NCBI GenBank assembly: GCA_963969595.1
Contig: OZ018409.1
Coordinates: 24,875,282-24,939,281 of the forward strand
Length of the DNA: 64,000 bases
Source: Neckera pumila
Lineage: Eukaryota; Streptophyta; Bryopsida; Hypnales; Neckeraceae
Direction of reading: 5' to 3'
The notes beneath the pieces were generated by a model that did no database searches, was not told where the DNA came from, and saw nothing but the letters and a program-made list of their open reading frames with translations. Shown here piece by piece: positions 25,227-36,794 of the stretch (the first letter of the stretch is position 1; every line of letters begins with the position of its first letter). Position numbers and translations under genes: made by a program.

Positions 25227-25504
25227 CCCCAAATGCAATCTTTCTCATTCTCTCTCCCCCTGTGGATACACAAAGACGCAGTCCGGGCACAGAAGAATTG
25301 AGCTCAAGCAAATGCAGTGGACGAGAATCCAAAACGAGAAAGCAGCACTTTAGAAGCGCAAATGACGAATTGCGTAGGATACCTGTGACAGAATTCAGCT
25401 TGCGGCTCCTCTCATCAGAGACGACGTGCTTCTCCCGGCTGCTCATCTCGCAAATGCTCCCGGTGATTCAGATCATGGGCCCTTCACAAAATTCCGGGTA
25501 GTAA

Positions 25505-25766
25505 GAGCATTCCCACCGGGAGTTCCGTATCCCTAAAAGTTTAGGGAAGACGACCTGAGATGCAGACAGGGATACAGGAAGTTCACCGCACCAAACTTTT
25601 TCAAAAATCTGTATCCGTAAATTTACAGAATCCTGTAAAACTCTCACCGAATTCTGTATCCAGAGGCTGATATAGAGAACTCGCGAGGTCTCATCTGTAT
25701 AAAGTCAAGGTTGACTACTTTGAGACTTCAAGTTTAGGGATAGAGAACAGATTGGTGGGGATGCTC
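25505..25766. mobile_element. Harbinger/Tourist-type MITE, first of a head-to-head pair
   Basis: Termini are GAGCATTCCCACCGGGAG and GGTTGGGGATGCTC-like (ATTGGTGGGGATGCTC). It is flanked by TAA on both sides (25502-25504 and 25767-25769), the TWA target of PIF/Harbinger elements. Its 262 bp are nearly the reverse complement of the next element (25770-26032). Confidence 0.85.
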
Positions 25767-25769
25767 TAA

Positions 25770-26032
25770 GAGCATCCCCACCGATCTGTTCTGTATCCCT
25801 AAACTTGAAGTCTCAAAGCAGTCAGCCTTGACTTTATACAGATGAGACCTCGTCAATTCTCCATACGAACCTCTGGATACAGGATTCGGTGAGAGTTTTA
25901 CAGATACCTATATATTTGACGGATACAAATTATAGAAAAGGGTTGGTGCGGTGAACTTCCTATATCTCTATCTGCATATCAGGTCCTCTCTCTAAATTTT
26001 CAGGGAAATGGAACTCCCTGGTGGGGATTCTC
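25770..26032. mobile_element. Harbinger/Tourist-type MITE, second of a head-to-head pair
   Basis: It starts GAGCATCCCCACCGATCTG and ends TGGTGGGGATTCTC, followed by TAA (26033-26035). It shares the central TAA with the preceding element and repeats it in inverted order with scattered differences. The two together form a ~530-bp fold-back. Confidence 0.85.
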
Positions 26033-26137
26033 TAAATAACTAGAATTCGATTAGTGAGAGACTTCAAATAGGGAGAGACTTGAGAATAATTAGGTTTTCA
26101 TTAGTGGTTCTAAGGTATTTGACCCATTTTCAATCAC

Positions 26138-27073
26138 TTAACCCCTAAAGGTCCATAGTCCCTTCAGGGGACAAATGGGATTTCGGACAGGTACCTACGA
26201 GCTGAAATTTTGTTGTGATTTTCTAAAACTTTTTTGGAAGATAGAAAAACTGCTAAGCTTCGTGGGAATATAATTTTTTTTCAATTGGTGCCTAGGAAAA
26301 AAAGTTATGTCCAAATAAGCTCAAAACAGGGGACAGGGGGTAGTAAAAAAGCTTTGCAAGTTTTTTTAATTTTTTTTTAATTTTTTTTTCTTATAGATTA
26401 TATTTTGGTCTATTTGGAAAGCTTTGGTTCATTTCATTTGAATTTTTTATGAGAAACTTATGGACAATCTTATTTTTCGAGCACTTAGAGCATCTTCCTA
26501 GAAAAAAATAACTTGTAGGATTTATTTTTTAATGCAGTTTTAACAATTTTTCAGAAAAAAAAGTTCCACAAGGTTTGGTTTTTTTGCTAGAACAATCATC
26601 ACTATTGTGGATTTTTATATAGAATTAATAACTTTTAATTCTATATAAAAGTTATTAATATTTTAGATTTTCCTTCTATCTTGTACCTACTTCTATTTAA
26701 CAATTTTTTTAGTAATGAAAATTAAGCTTTTTTGGATTTTTTTTCCCTAGATTCTCAACTCAGTTTTCTACTATAAGGATTTAAAGCTCAAAACTTTGTA
26801 GTGCAAAAAATTTAAGTTAAAAATGTTCAAAGTCATAAAATCTAGTCTCTCAATGTGCTAAAAAACTTGTTTTTTCCACTTTAAGCGCAAATATCTTGCA
26901 ATCTATGCAGTCAAAAATTCTGAAATTTTTTCCACACATTCTCATATTAGTAAGATGTAAGATCCTATAGTTAGATTGACAAAAAGAATTTCAAATTTTT
27001 TTACTCTTTGCTATAAAAATGGCAGTTTTGAATGTTTTTTGGCAGAAAAAAAGCCTTGGGCATTAGGGATTAA
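26138..27073. mobile_element. TTAA-ended non-autonomous element (piggyBac-like tips)
   Basis: Left tip is TTAACCCCTAAAGGTCC; right tip is GGGCATTAGGGATTAA, the inverted counterpart. Length is 936 bp including both TTAA. Near the right it contains GCAAATATCTTGCAATCTAT and TTTTTTCCACACATTCTCAT, shared in the same orientation by copies at 35013 and 56948. It is AT-rich with no coding frame. A smaller palindrome (TATATAGAATTA / TAATTCTATATA) lies at about 26618-26650. Confidence 0.75.
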
Positions 27074-28151
27074 GCAATTACGCATATTTGGAGTGCAGTT
27101 TTTTTGAGTGCGTAATTATTCTCATATACAGAAATAGAGTTTGGAAGGATTGCATAATTTTCCAAAATTTTATTACAAAAACGTAATTACTATGAATTTT
27201 TTAGTGGAAGATTCTCTTCAATCTATAATGGTGATATAGACCTTTCTATTTTTGACCATAGGCTAATTGCAATATTGAAAGCCTCATAGCAAATCATAAT
27301 GTGCCAAAATTGCTTCTCAAACTATGCCTCAATTGAACAGTCTATGGCTAGAAAGAGAACAACCTATAGGTTGAAAATCGGGGGGTGGTTGGAAATGGAT
27401 CAACTACCTTACTCCTACACGGAAGCTACACCAAGGTGGCATAAGTTTCGTGGAAGTCCTATGGACTTTCAAGAAAATTTCTGAAGTTTGCCAAAGTCTT
27501 TGCAATTTTGAAAGAGTGGGTGTGATCTCTTGAATGTTAGGGCCCCTCTATTAGGACTGAGTCATACAGCTCTACCCTTGAACAATGGAGCCTATAGCCA
27601 TGCTATAATGATGATTAGTATCTAATCAGCCATTGCTATAATAAGGTAGACAAGCCCAACACCGTCTGCTTTCCAATTCTGTGACCTACTGTTTGGCCCC
27701 AAATGCATTCAATGCCTCATCCAAATTTGTCCAGAAAATATCCTAAACCATTTAAGATTCTAACAAAATCTGATAAGATTTTGGCTTTAATGTCAACATG
27801 GGGTAACGTGTCAGCCCTTGATTGGTGGATACTTAAGTGCTAATAGACACATAGAAGGGTGGTTATGGATTGTTGATAGGGTGTTTATGCCTCTACTCTA
27901 TGCACAATTTTGTAATTTCAAGCTGATTACTTCAATAATTCATAGTAACTACAATTTTGATCGAGATTTTGATCGGAAAATTATATTTCTACTTGGGTTT
28001 GATTTGTGAAACAAGCGCACACCTCTAAAAAATATGGCCCTTTTTGGAATTGGCCCCAAGATATTCAGATTGCAAATCGTGATCATAATAGACTTGTATA
28101 CCTTAGATTGACATTAGTGGGAGTCATAGAAGGGACCAACTGTTAATCCTG
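27074..28151. other. Gene-free AT-rich DNA
   Basis: No coding, RNA or repeat signal was recognised. Confidence 0.5.
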
Positions 28152-28502
28152 CATTAGAGCAAAAAATCAGCCTTCCGAAGGACCGCTCCAAGTTGACATG
28201 CCAAGCTATTTCAAGCTTGGTCTGTCAACTTGGAAAAGTACCCTTGGTGAGCAGTCAGAGTATATGATTGCTTGCCGAAGCAGCCAAATTTTGTATTTTT
28301 TTAATTTTTTAATTTTTTGATTTTATTTTATTTTTATAATAATTTTTCATTTGTAAATCTGGGTTTCTATGCCACTATCACAGTAGTTTCAGCTGCACAG
28401 AAAAAGGAGAAAAAATAATTTTTCAAACCCAATGAACAATATTTCAGGTCATTAAAGGGGTCTGTGGAGTAGCCCTCTGGAGGGCTGATTTTTTCTCTAA
28501 TG
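28152..28502. mobile_element. MITE, CATTAG family 2, copy with internal hairpin
   Basis: The left end CATTAGAGCAAAAAATCAGCC is mirrored by the right end GGGCTGATTTTTTCTCTAATG. A second, internal hairpin with 20-bp arms (CCAAGTTGACATGCCAAGC ... GCTTGGTCTGTCAACTTGG) lies at 28188-28233. It is related by tips to 34358-34560. No target duplication was found. Confidence 0.75.
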
Positions 28503-28639
28503 GAAGGACGGAGCCATGACCACTGATTTCAAGCCTCTTTGTCCATCGCTTTGTTCACTGTCATTTTGAAACTAGATGTGAAAAATTTTACTTATTTTTT
28601 AGAGATTAGTCATAATTCCTATGTCTCAAAATAAATCTG

Positions 28640-29690
28640 TAATATTCCCATGGTTTTCCACTAGAAATTGTGGATTTAAGAATATTCTCATGGATATTCT
28701 CATGGATTTTTAAGCTTGATACTTCTTAGAACTTCTACGACTTTTTATTTGAGGCTTTCATATAAGAATTCAATGATGTTGGATATTAATGACTAGTGAT
28801 TAAAGTACAAGGCATTATTTATATATATATATTTTAATTTACGTAGGATTGTCTAAAAATAGGAACAACTTAAATATCCTTGTAGAATCGACATCTTTAG
28901 AATAACTACAACTTCTACGCTTTTTAATAGTAGGTCTTTCACGTCCAAATTTCATGACTAACAAGATTCGTGATCATTAAAGTTTTGGGTCCAAAATTTA
29001 TTCCCGTTTTTTGTTATTAAGCCCTTCACTTATCAATTCTAGAACTTTTGGTAATGGCGGTGTATTAAAAAACAAGGCCAAATTTATTCCCATTCTCTAT
29101 ATACACGTTTGGGTTCATCACAGAAGGGCAGGAATTAAAAAAATTTAAAGATTTCTAATCTTGTTGATATTTACAACTTCTACATATTTTTTGACTAAGC
29201 CTTTTACGTAGAAATTCCATGACTTCGGCTATTGGTAGTGTATTAAAATACAGAGCAAAATTTATCCCCATTTCTTTAATACACGTTTGCATTTATCACA
29301 AATGGGCACAAATTAAAAAATTTCAAGAATTCTTAATCTTCATGATATTTACAACTTCTACATTTTCTTGATTAAGTCCTGGACTTACCAATTCCATAAC
29401 TTTTGGTTTTGACGGTGTATTAAAATTCAGGGCTGAATTTATTTCTATTTACTTAGTTCACGTCAAAATTCAACAAAAATGCGCATTTATTTAATTTTTC
29501 AAAGATTCTTACTCTTCATGAAACTCACAATTTCTACATATTTTTTGATGAAGCCTTTTACGTATAAATTGCATGACTTCGGGTATTGGTAATGTATTAA
29601 AATACAGGGCCAAATTCATTACATTTTTTCTATTCACGTTGGGATTCCTCAAAAATGTGCACGATTTATTTTTTTTCAAAGATTCTTAAC
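28640..29690. repeat. Degenerate tandem array, unit about 177 bp
   Basis: A block with AATCTTCATGATATTTACAA, then ACTTCTACATATTTTTTGA, TTACGTA-AATTCCATGACTT and GGTGTATTAAAATACAGGGC recurs with starts at 29157, 29334, 29511 and 29687. That is a period of 176-177 bp. Weaker, partly deleted units extend back to about 28640. The array is AT-rich and non-coding; the unit size is like that of many plant satellites. Confidence 0.8.
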
Positions 29691-29887
29691 ATGGTTGTCT
29701 TGTTTGACATGTTCCTAAGGTTTGGTGTCGTATAGGACGTCTGATGTTGCGTGTTGTACAAGACAAAGTGTTGAACAGCCGTTACATCCCGTCGCGTAAG
29801 GGTAAAAAATTTTACCCCGCGGTAATTTGATTTTGACTATGTGGCGGGCTGTGAAAACCGACTTGGAAATCCAAACCCACGTCAATG

Positions 29888-30190
29888 TGGGCGACTTCAG
29901 ATGGGGGTGCGTGCAGGTCTAACTAAGACGACTTTGGGTTCAAAATTTAGGGCGACTTTGTGTTCAGGATGTTGGGCAACTTCAGGTTCAGATTTGTGGG
30001 CGACCTCGTGTTCACAAGGCTGGGCGACTTTGGGTTCAAAACGTTGGGTGACCTCGGGTTGACAATGTTGGGCAACTTCGAGTTCAGAACGCTGGGCAAC
30101 TTCGGTTCAGGTGTGACCTTGGGTTTAGATGCGACCTTGAGTTCTGTAGAAGGGCGACTTCAGGTGATTGGCAACCTCATGTGAAAAGAG
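29888..30190 (+). repeat. 24-bp GC-rich minisatellite
   Basis: A unit like GGCGACTTTGGGTTCAAAACGTTG is repeated about eight times in exact 24-bp register between 29926 and 30110. Degenerate units lie on both sides, up to about 30285. Because 24 is a multiple of three, one frame spells WAT-x-GS repeats, but nothing else suggests a gene. Confidence 0.85.
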
Positions 30191-30735
30191 GGGCAACTTC
30201 GGATTACAAAGTGACCGCGGCTGACCTTTTTGTAGGTGACCGTGGGTCCAAGAGCGACCGCGGTTGTTTCCGCAAGGGCGATGGGGGGTACAATTCTGCA
30301 AAATACATTTTGTTTTTAGGAACTTCTATAGTTTACGTTTTCTATAGTATATCTTGGAAATTTTTGAAGTTAAAATCTCCCTCTCCAATTGAAACACACA
30401 ATCCAATATGAGTCCACAAGAATAATATCAATAATAATTTTTTATATATTAGCAGTAGCTCACATACATTGGTGTGAAGAAGACTCCAACCGAAGTTGTA
30501 CTGGCATTGAAATTCTATAATTAGGCTTTGATCATCATCGAATCACCGGAGAGAAAAACAACAAAAATAATTCAAACCATATTTATGTAAGTCTCACTAT
30601 TGTTGTCTAACATGCCTGTTGAGGCACTAGAAAAATACTTACAAGTAAGCTATTAAGCAAGGAACTTCAACTGCAAATCTTCAATATATAACATTTATGC
30701 TAAATCCTTATGACAGTACTACATTGCATGTACAT

Positions 30736-33000
30736 CTAGTCCTCGGGTGTGAAAGTTGAATTGCTTGGCACTTCATCAATATCAGGGTCTGTATCTTCAT
30801 GTGACTCTCTACTGTTGCTGTTGTCGCCAGAGCTCTCGTTCTTGTCATCTTTGCGGAGTAGTGGTACGTTTTGTACTTCACGTTCTGCCTTAGAGTTCAG
30901 ATTCCGTACTTCAATATCCACGCTAGCTGTGCCTTCTGTTTGCACCAATTGTTTCATGAGCTTGTTCACATCGGGTGAATCCATTAATGTTGGGTGTGGG
31001 TGTGTCGTCCTTCTCTGCTTGATTGTCCAATATTTTGGGTGGAGCATCCCGCACCCATGCTATATTGCTGGACAACTTGATTGGCACGTTTATGATTCTT
31101 GCGTATCTTCTCTTCAGGTTTCCTAATACGCTTTTTGCCTCTATCCTTGTCAGTCCTGTGTCTACGCACTTCCAATGACAAATCTCCAGGACCCGAAACC
31201 AATGACAGTTGAGTGGGTTGCGGAGCTACGCCACGGACTTCTTCATTAATGCTTGCTAGTGCACCTTGATGCCCCTCCAGCTGTGCTGGTAGGGTTGGTG
31301 AACTTGGTGCAGACCTTCTGGTTGTAGGCAAGTTTGTGCCTCTTCCTTTATTCAAGACCAATGGGCAAAAGACTTCCCAATGGCGCATTGTCATCGAACT
31401 TGTCAATTTCAGACGTTCGAGTGGCCGTTGCGTTGAATACTGCAGGATTTGCAATTCTCTCATGTTCGACCTCATCGACGGTAGTTCGCTATTTTTGACA
31501 CTTGCTTCTCATTATACCTTCTGCAGCGCTGCGGAGATTCATTGGCGTTCTCAAAGGCAACTGAGTTGGTATCGGTGATCTTGCCTGTGCTTCTAAATTT
31601 GGCATTGGAATATGTACGTTATCCTTATTATCATTAGGACTTCTTTCCCTTGATGGCGGGGTATTCTCTGTTGTATCTTCATGCCCTGCACGGATGTGCA
31701 CTTGTTCTGGAGAACGTAAGACCTCTTCCTTAGCAGCACCGTCTTCATTATTGCCATCCACAAACGTGTTTGCAAAAAATTGACATTGTCTAGGAGGACT
31801 GTGTTGAGGGGGGATGATTGCAACCATTTCATTGTCATGCAAGCGCTCTTCTTCTTCCCTACAGTTCTTGTTCACTTGCATGAAATCAGGAACCACCTCT
31901 TCTTCGTCTCCGAAAGGCAATCTCTCCTCGTGGGCTGAAGCGTCATCCGCATCTAAAAGGATCTGCTCGTAGAAAAGGGCTGGATTGTACCCACGTTTCT
32001 GGCGTTTAAGTTTGCTGTTTGCATAGATATACACCAATGTCTCTGCCTTGGATGTACTCAGGTGGTTCCGCACTTTGTTGTGCACAAACAAATACATGCT
32101 CCAATTCCTTTCACATGAAAACGCTGAGCACATCAAACTTAGAATTCTCTTTGCTATCTTTGGAAGAGCATTGTCATCCACTCGATTCCACCATTGATGA
32201 GGCAGCAAGTTACATTCATTGACATTGGGAGCCTCCAGTAAGGAGTCAAAAGGCCTTGTCTTCTCTTCAAATTGCGTCAGCTCCATCATTGCTTCCAATG
32301 CCGACACTCCTAAAGACTGATTCATTTTTTGTATGACTCAATTCAAGGCTTGCTTGGCTTGGCCACTTGCAAGAACTTCTCGGACATCTGCTAGAAATGG
32401 ATTCAAGAGTGCCCCCGCATAGTGCAGGTCTGTATGCATCAACTTCCAACAGGCGTCAAATTGCTTCTCGTATCTATCTGCCAACACTGGATCCAACCAA
32501 AATGGTGCTCGCCTCAAACTATACACGTGGATTTTCAATTCCTTCATTATTATCCAAGCTCGGGGCATAGCCGGAATTTTCCCATCAAAATGACGAAGAG
32601 CAAGGAGTACGGGCTCTACCATATGCAAGAAGTTCTCACATTTTACCCAGAACGCCTCCGAATGAATGTTATGACGGATCTGTCTCGCTTGGGCTTGAAG
32701 TATGCGTCCATTTTTCCTCCTCACCAAACTGAACTCAAACTGCATATAGTTATCATCATTAATCACGGAGTGCAATGCTTGCTTGCAATCCACCAATCGG
32801 TCTATCATTAGGAAGTTGGTGGCGAAGCGTGTTTTAGAAGGAAGTCGCAAGATTTTGTTGGTTGATCACTTCCGAAAAAGAGCCAACGTGTGTTGATACT
32901 TCTTGATGTACTTCACAATATCCCTACATTCCTGTACCAAATCTTTCATCGATTGAGACTTTCCCTAGTCTTCCAAAAGTAAGTCCAAAATGTGTGCAAC
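30736..33000 (-). pseudogene. Inactivated hAT-family transposase
   Basis: Minus-strand coding sequence starts abruptly near 33000 (AHILDLLLED). It continues in one frame through three stop codons at 32967-32965, 32868-32866 and 32340-32338. Recognisable parts are VKYIKKYQHTLALFRK, LRLPSKTRFATNFLMIDRL (DUF659-like centre), and the hAT C-terminal dimerisation block around 32210-32040: QWWNRVDD, LPKIAKRILSLMCSAFSCER, NWSMYLFVHNKVRNHLST. After a Gln/Arg/acidic stretch the frame stops at 31489. Two further open pieces (31475-30984 in another frame and 31047-30736) look like the decayed acidic tail. The N-terminal zinc finger and catalytic front part are missing, so it cannot be active. Confidence 0.85.
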
Positions 33001-34357
33001 ATTTTATGAGAAAAAGAAACCTAGAATCTTAAAAGAGAGGGAAGCAACTGCTCAAAAAGCACTCTAGAGTAGTCAACTAATTGAGGAGATTAGGCACCAA
33101 AAGGCAACATAGAAGGAAACTATACAGACATATTTCCTAGCCTTACATACTCTCGACAATAATGAGTGATGCTCTAGTAGTCATGGAAAGTGTAGCAAGA
33201 AAGTAGCATAATACGCTCTCAATAATTGCCAGATCTCCTTCTTTTTATGCAAATTGCGGTCTTCAAATGCAAGAAGCACTTGTGTCTTTTGATGCAACTC
33301 ACGATTCTTTTGGGTATCTAAAACAAATTTGGCTATTATAGTAGTTTTGGGATCTATCTCAAGAAAAGTGCTCTTCTCTAGTGTTGATTTTGCTTCATTG
33401 TCTTAGAAGACAACCCCAGCTTTGCCACATTGCAAAACTTCCATGTCTACTATGAGAATGAACAATCATCTTAGGACAATGACTCAAGATTTCTTGGCCT
33501 TTTAAGTGCACAAAAAAGAACTATGACTTGTCCCTCAAATTTCAAATAGAGTGGACTGCAAAGTGCCCTTGAGTTGAGGTGGTCTTAGCCTTTGATGAGG
33601 TATTGCACAATACACATAGTGCTTTGTTGTATGTGGGGAAGAAGGCTTACTTGATGGGTCCCAAATTTTACATGTTGTACACATGAGAAGAAGACAAAGT
33701 ATAAGGAAAAATATATTGTTGTACGTTGTCAAGCAACCCACTATTATTTTGGAGTAGATTAATAGCAACAATACTATTGAATTCAAGAGGAAATGTATGT
33801 AGCTGACCTCTTTGTTTTAGATTCTAAGTGATGGTAGGTCAATGGCTGAGTTTTTTTCTAGACTTGCCTTGTATGAATTTTATATAGTCCTTGATTTGCC
33901 AAAGTGATGTATTAAACTGATGGGTGGGTTGGGTTATGGCTTGTAGATAACCGCAATTACATTGTGATTCATTATCATGTTATACGCAGAATTGGACTTT
34001 TGTCTCCATGTTCATCTTGTTATATAAGTTTGATGCTAACAAGACTTTGGTAGATAAACTAACCTTTGCCATTTTCTCAAACTTAAGTATTAAAATTTCA
34101 AGACTTTTATGTAAAAGCCTTTGTAGTGAAGTTCATATGCTTGGGTGTCAATGGGATATGTAGCTGTCTTTCAAGGTTAGAGAATTGGAGTGACAAAGCA
34201 TATTCGAATTAAATAAGCCCTTTTTGCTCAAGGAGCTCACTGCATAGCTCGCAAATGCAACTTGGCCTTCAAGCATTGTCTTTTTTGGACATAATGTCTG
34301 CCATTGAGGATTTGTTACAAATATACTATAGTTACTTTGCATGCAGCTTTAAGAAGT
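33001..34357. other. Intergenic, no gene recognised
   Basis: The minus strand at about 33430-33100 can be read as a coding-like stretch (QVLLAFEDRNLHKKKEIWQL), but it has stops and no family match. The rest is AT-rich and featureless. Confidence 0.35.
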
Positions 34358-34560
34358 CATTAAAAAAAATTTAGCCCTCCAGAAGGCCGCTAAGGAATTG
34401 ATTTACGGGCATGACATGGCACTACTAGTGCACATCAGCATCTAGTTTTTAAAAAAATAATTAAATTTAAAAAATAATAATAATAATAATTTTTTTTTTC
34501 CCATAATTGCACCAAGCGGGTGCAAAACTCACTTCCGGAGGGCTGAAATTTTTCCTAATG
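34358..34560. mobile_element. MITE, CATTAG family 2, short copy
   Basis: The left end CATTAAAAAAAATTTAGCCC continues as TCCAGAAGG; the right end is CCGGAGGGCTGAAATTTTTC then CTAATG, its inverted match. A (TAA)n run sits in the middle. It shares CATT-start and GGAGGGC subterminal blocks with 28152-28502. Confidence 0.7.
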
Positions 34561-35012
34561 TATATTGAATTCCACACCCTTGCACTATTGACTCCTCAAG
34601 CAGCTTCTAAGTGAATATCGCTTAGTTGTGGCCAAATCTAATGTCGTTTTTGTATTCAACAAAAAATGGTAACATTCTTAGATTTGCCGTGCTTGTCTAT
34701 TGTGTCTTGATAATTCATAGGACTTCAAGTTTATTTTTGCAATTGTTAGATTGGTGTTAATTATTTTGTGACGCAAAAACTTATAAGAACTAAAACTAAG
34801 GCCATTCTAGTAAAGCTTATCAACCCTTATGTTGTGCTAGGCATAACATGCCTTAGATTGCTACTTTTTGAGAGCATAACCTTGTGCTCTTTGCCCTAAA
34901 ATAGAATGTTTATATTTAAAATTTTGTAGTTGCTCAACAAGTTTGTCAAGGATAACTATTCAAGTTGTATTTAGACACCAAGCATGCCTTTACCATAGAG
35001 GAGTTTTGGTCT

Positions 35013-35944
35013 TTAATCCCTAAAGGACCAACATGCGTTTTTTGGCAACATAGAAATTTTGGGCAGGTACGTGTGACTAGAGATTTGCATATTTTGGGCT
35101 GAAATTTTTATAGAAGGTGGGGACAAGGAATATCTTTCATATGCACCAAATTTCATGACATTTGAAAATACGAGTCAAAAGTTGTGGCCTAATATGCTGT
35201 TTGTTTTTCAACTTGGGCAATCCGGGCAGATCAGAAAAAATCACTTTTTCCAAAAATAAAAATTTGAAATTGGTTTATTAGATTTATATATACATGGAAA
35301 GCTTTGAATCATTCCATTTTGATCAATGAGTCAAACGTTACAAGGATTTTTAGTTTGCGGGCAATTATGGTTTGTCTACTCTAAAATAAACTTTGAAGTC
35401 ATTTATTTCACTCAATTTTCAATATTTTTCAAAAAAAATAAAATTTTAGGATGAATATTGTTTATTAAAACATTGCAACCATTAGGATTGGCATTTTTCA
35501 ATTCCATAATTAAATTCTTAATAATTTAGTGTTTTAAACCATTCTCTACTTCTTTCTACTTACTATTTTTTTCCTATATGTTGTACAATTCCAAATAATC
35601 TGAAAATTTTCAAGCATGTAGACAACTTGCCTTGAAGAATTATTCCAAAGAAGCACAACCATTTTAGATTATTTTCATAATATCCTGACCTTGTGAAGTG
35701 CAACTGCCTGGTTTTTTGCAAGGCCAAAAAATGGACTTTTTCCACTTCAAACGCTAATATCTTCCAATCTACATAGTGGAAATTTCTGAAATTTTTTCCA
35801 CACATTCTCAAGCTAGAGTACTACAAGATCCTATAGTTACATATGTCCAAAAATGATATTTTTCAAAAATTTGGTACTTGTTCTAGAAATGGCAGTTTTG
35901 GAGCATTTTTGGTGAGAACATAGTCAAGGAACTTTAGGGGTTAA
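35013..35944. mobile_element. TTAA-ended non-autonomous element (piggyBac-like tips)
   Basis: Left tip is TTAATCCCTAAAGGACC; right tip is GGAACTTTAGGGGTTAA. Length is 932 bp, nearly the same as 26138-27073, and it shares that copy's TTTTTTCCACACATTCTCA and AAGATCCTATAGTTA blocks. There is no coding capacity. Confidence 0.75.
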
Positions 35945-36591
35945 GCAACTTTGCATTGTTCTCATTAACAAATCTACATGAAGTGTGCTCCTACCTACAA
36001 ATATGGATAATAATGGCTAAAATTCACAATTAGGTTTTCTTTCATGTGTTGAGATTGTCTTTGCCATGCATGAAGGGCAGTTTGTTACCTACACAAAATA
36101 GTGAAAATGGATTGCCTCAACAATTAGGTTGCCTTCACTGACAGAAGTTAGCTCATGAGTCATTGCTTGTCCATATAGAGCCACATGCAGTTCTCTAAAT
36201 CCGAGCCACAAATAGTGTACCAATCTATACAACACACATAGTCCTTTCATTACTGCATTCTTTGTACATATTTATATAGTGTTGAATGTTGAGAAACTAG
36301 TATGGGGCAATCTAATTTCACTATTTTGTGTATGAATCTTTTGCAAATATTGTGAATATGGTGTAAGATGAGTGCAAAGGTATATTTTGTTTTGTATGTC
36401 TTGTACTTTTAATTTATTGCTTTGTGCAAGTTTATTTGTTCCTATAGCAATTTAGACCCCTATTGCAGGCTTCTAGATTCAATTGAACTAGTTTTTTTTT
36501 ACAATTGATATCTTTCTAATTAATTTTGGGGCTCTTGTTATACTTGCTACAGTTTGGAAGTTCAAAGTAATTCCTTCAAGGCTCTTGTCAT
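35945..36591. other. Gene-free AT-rich DNA
   Basis: Nothing was recognised between the TTAA-ended element and the CACTA MITE. Confidence 0.5.
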
Positions 36592-36794
36592 CACTACAAG
36601 AGAAAGGCTCGTTTTAAGTATAGTCTTAGTAGTATTGTCTTTTAAGTGATGACTTTTAAGTAAGGTTTTTAGTAAAATTATATTGAAAAGACTGTCTTTT
36701 TAGTAAATTTTTACTGAAAACCTTATTTAAAGGTCATTACTTAAAAGACGATACTACTAAGACTATACTTAAAATACCCCTTTCTCTTGTAGTG
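36592..36794. mobile_element. Intact CACTA-type fold-back MITE
   Basis: Perfect tips (CACTACAAGAGAAAGG and its complement) are flanked by a 3-bp CAT duplication (36589-36591, 36795-36797), as expected for CACTA transposons. The 203 bp fold back along most of their length (AAGTATAGTCTTAGTAGTAT on the left, its complement on the right). Confidence 0.92.

Noticed and set aside
28640..29690. CRISPR-like array
   Set aside because: Eukaryotic AT-rich satellite with long diverged units and no unique spacers.
29841..30184. Repeat protein encoded by the 24-bp minisatellite
   Set aside because: The openness follows from the period being a multiple of three; no start context or flanking coding signal.
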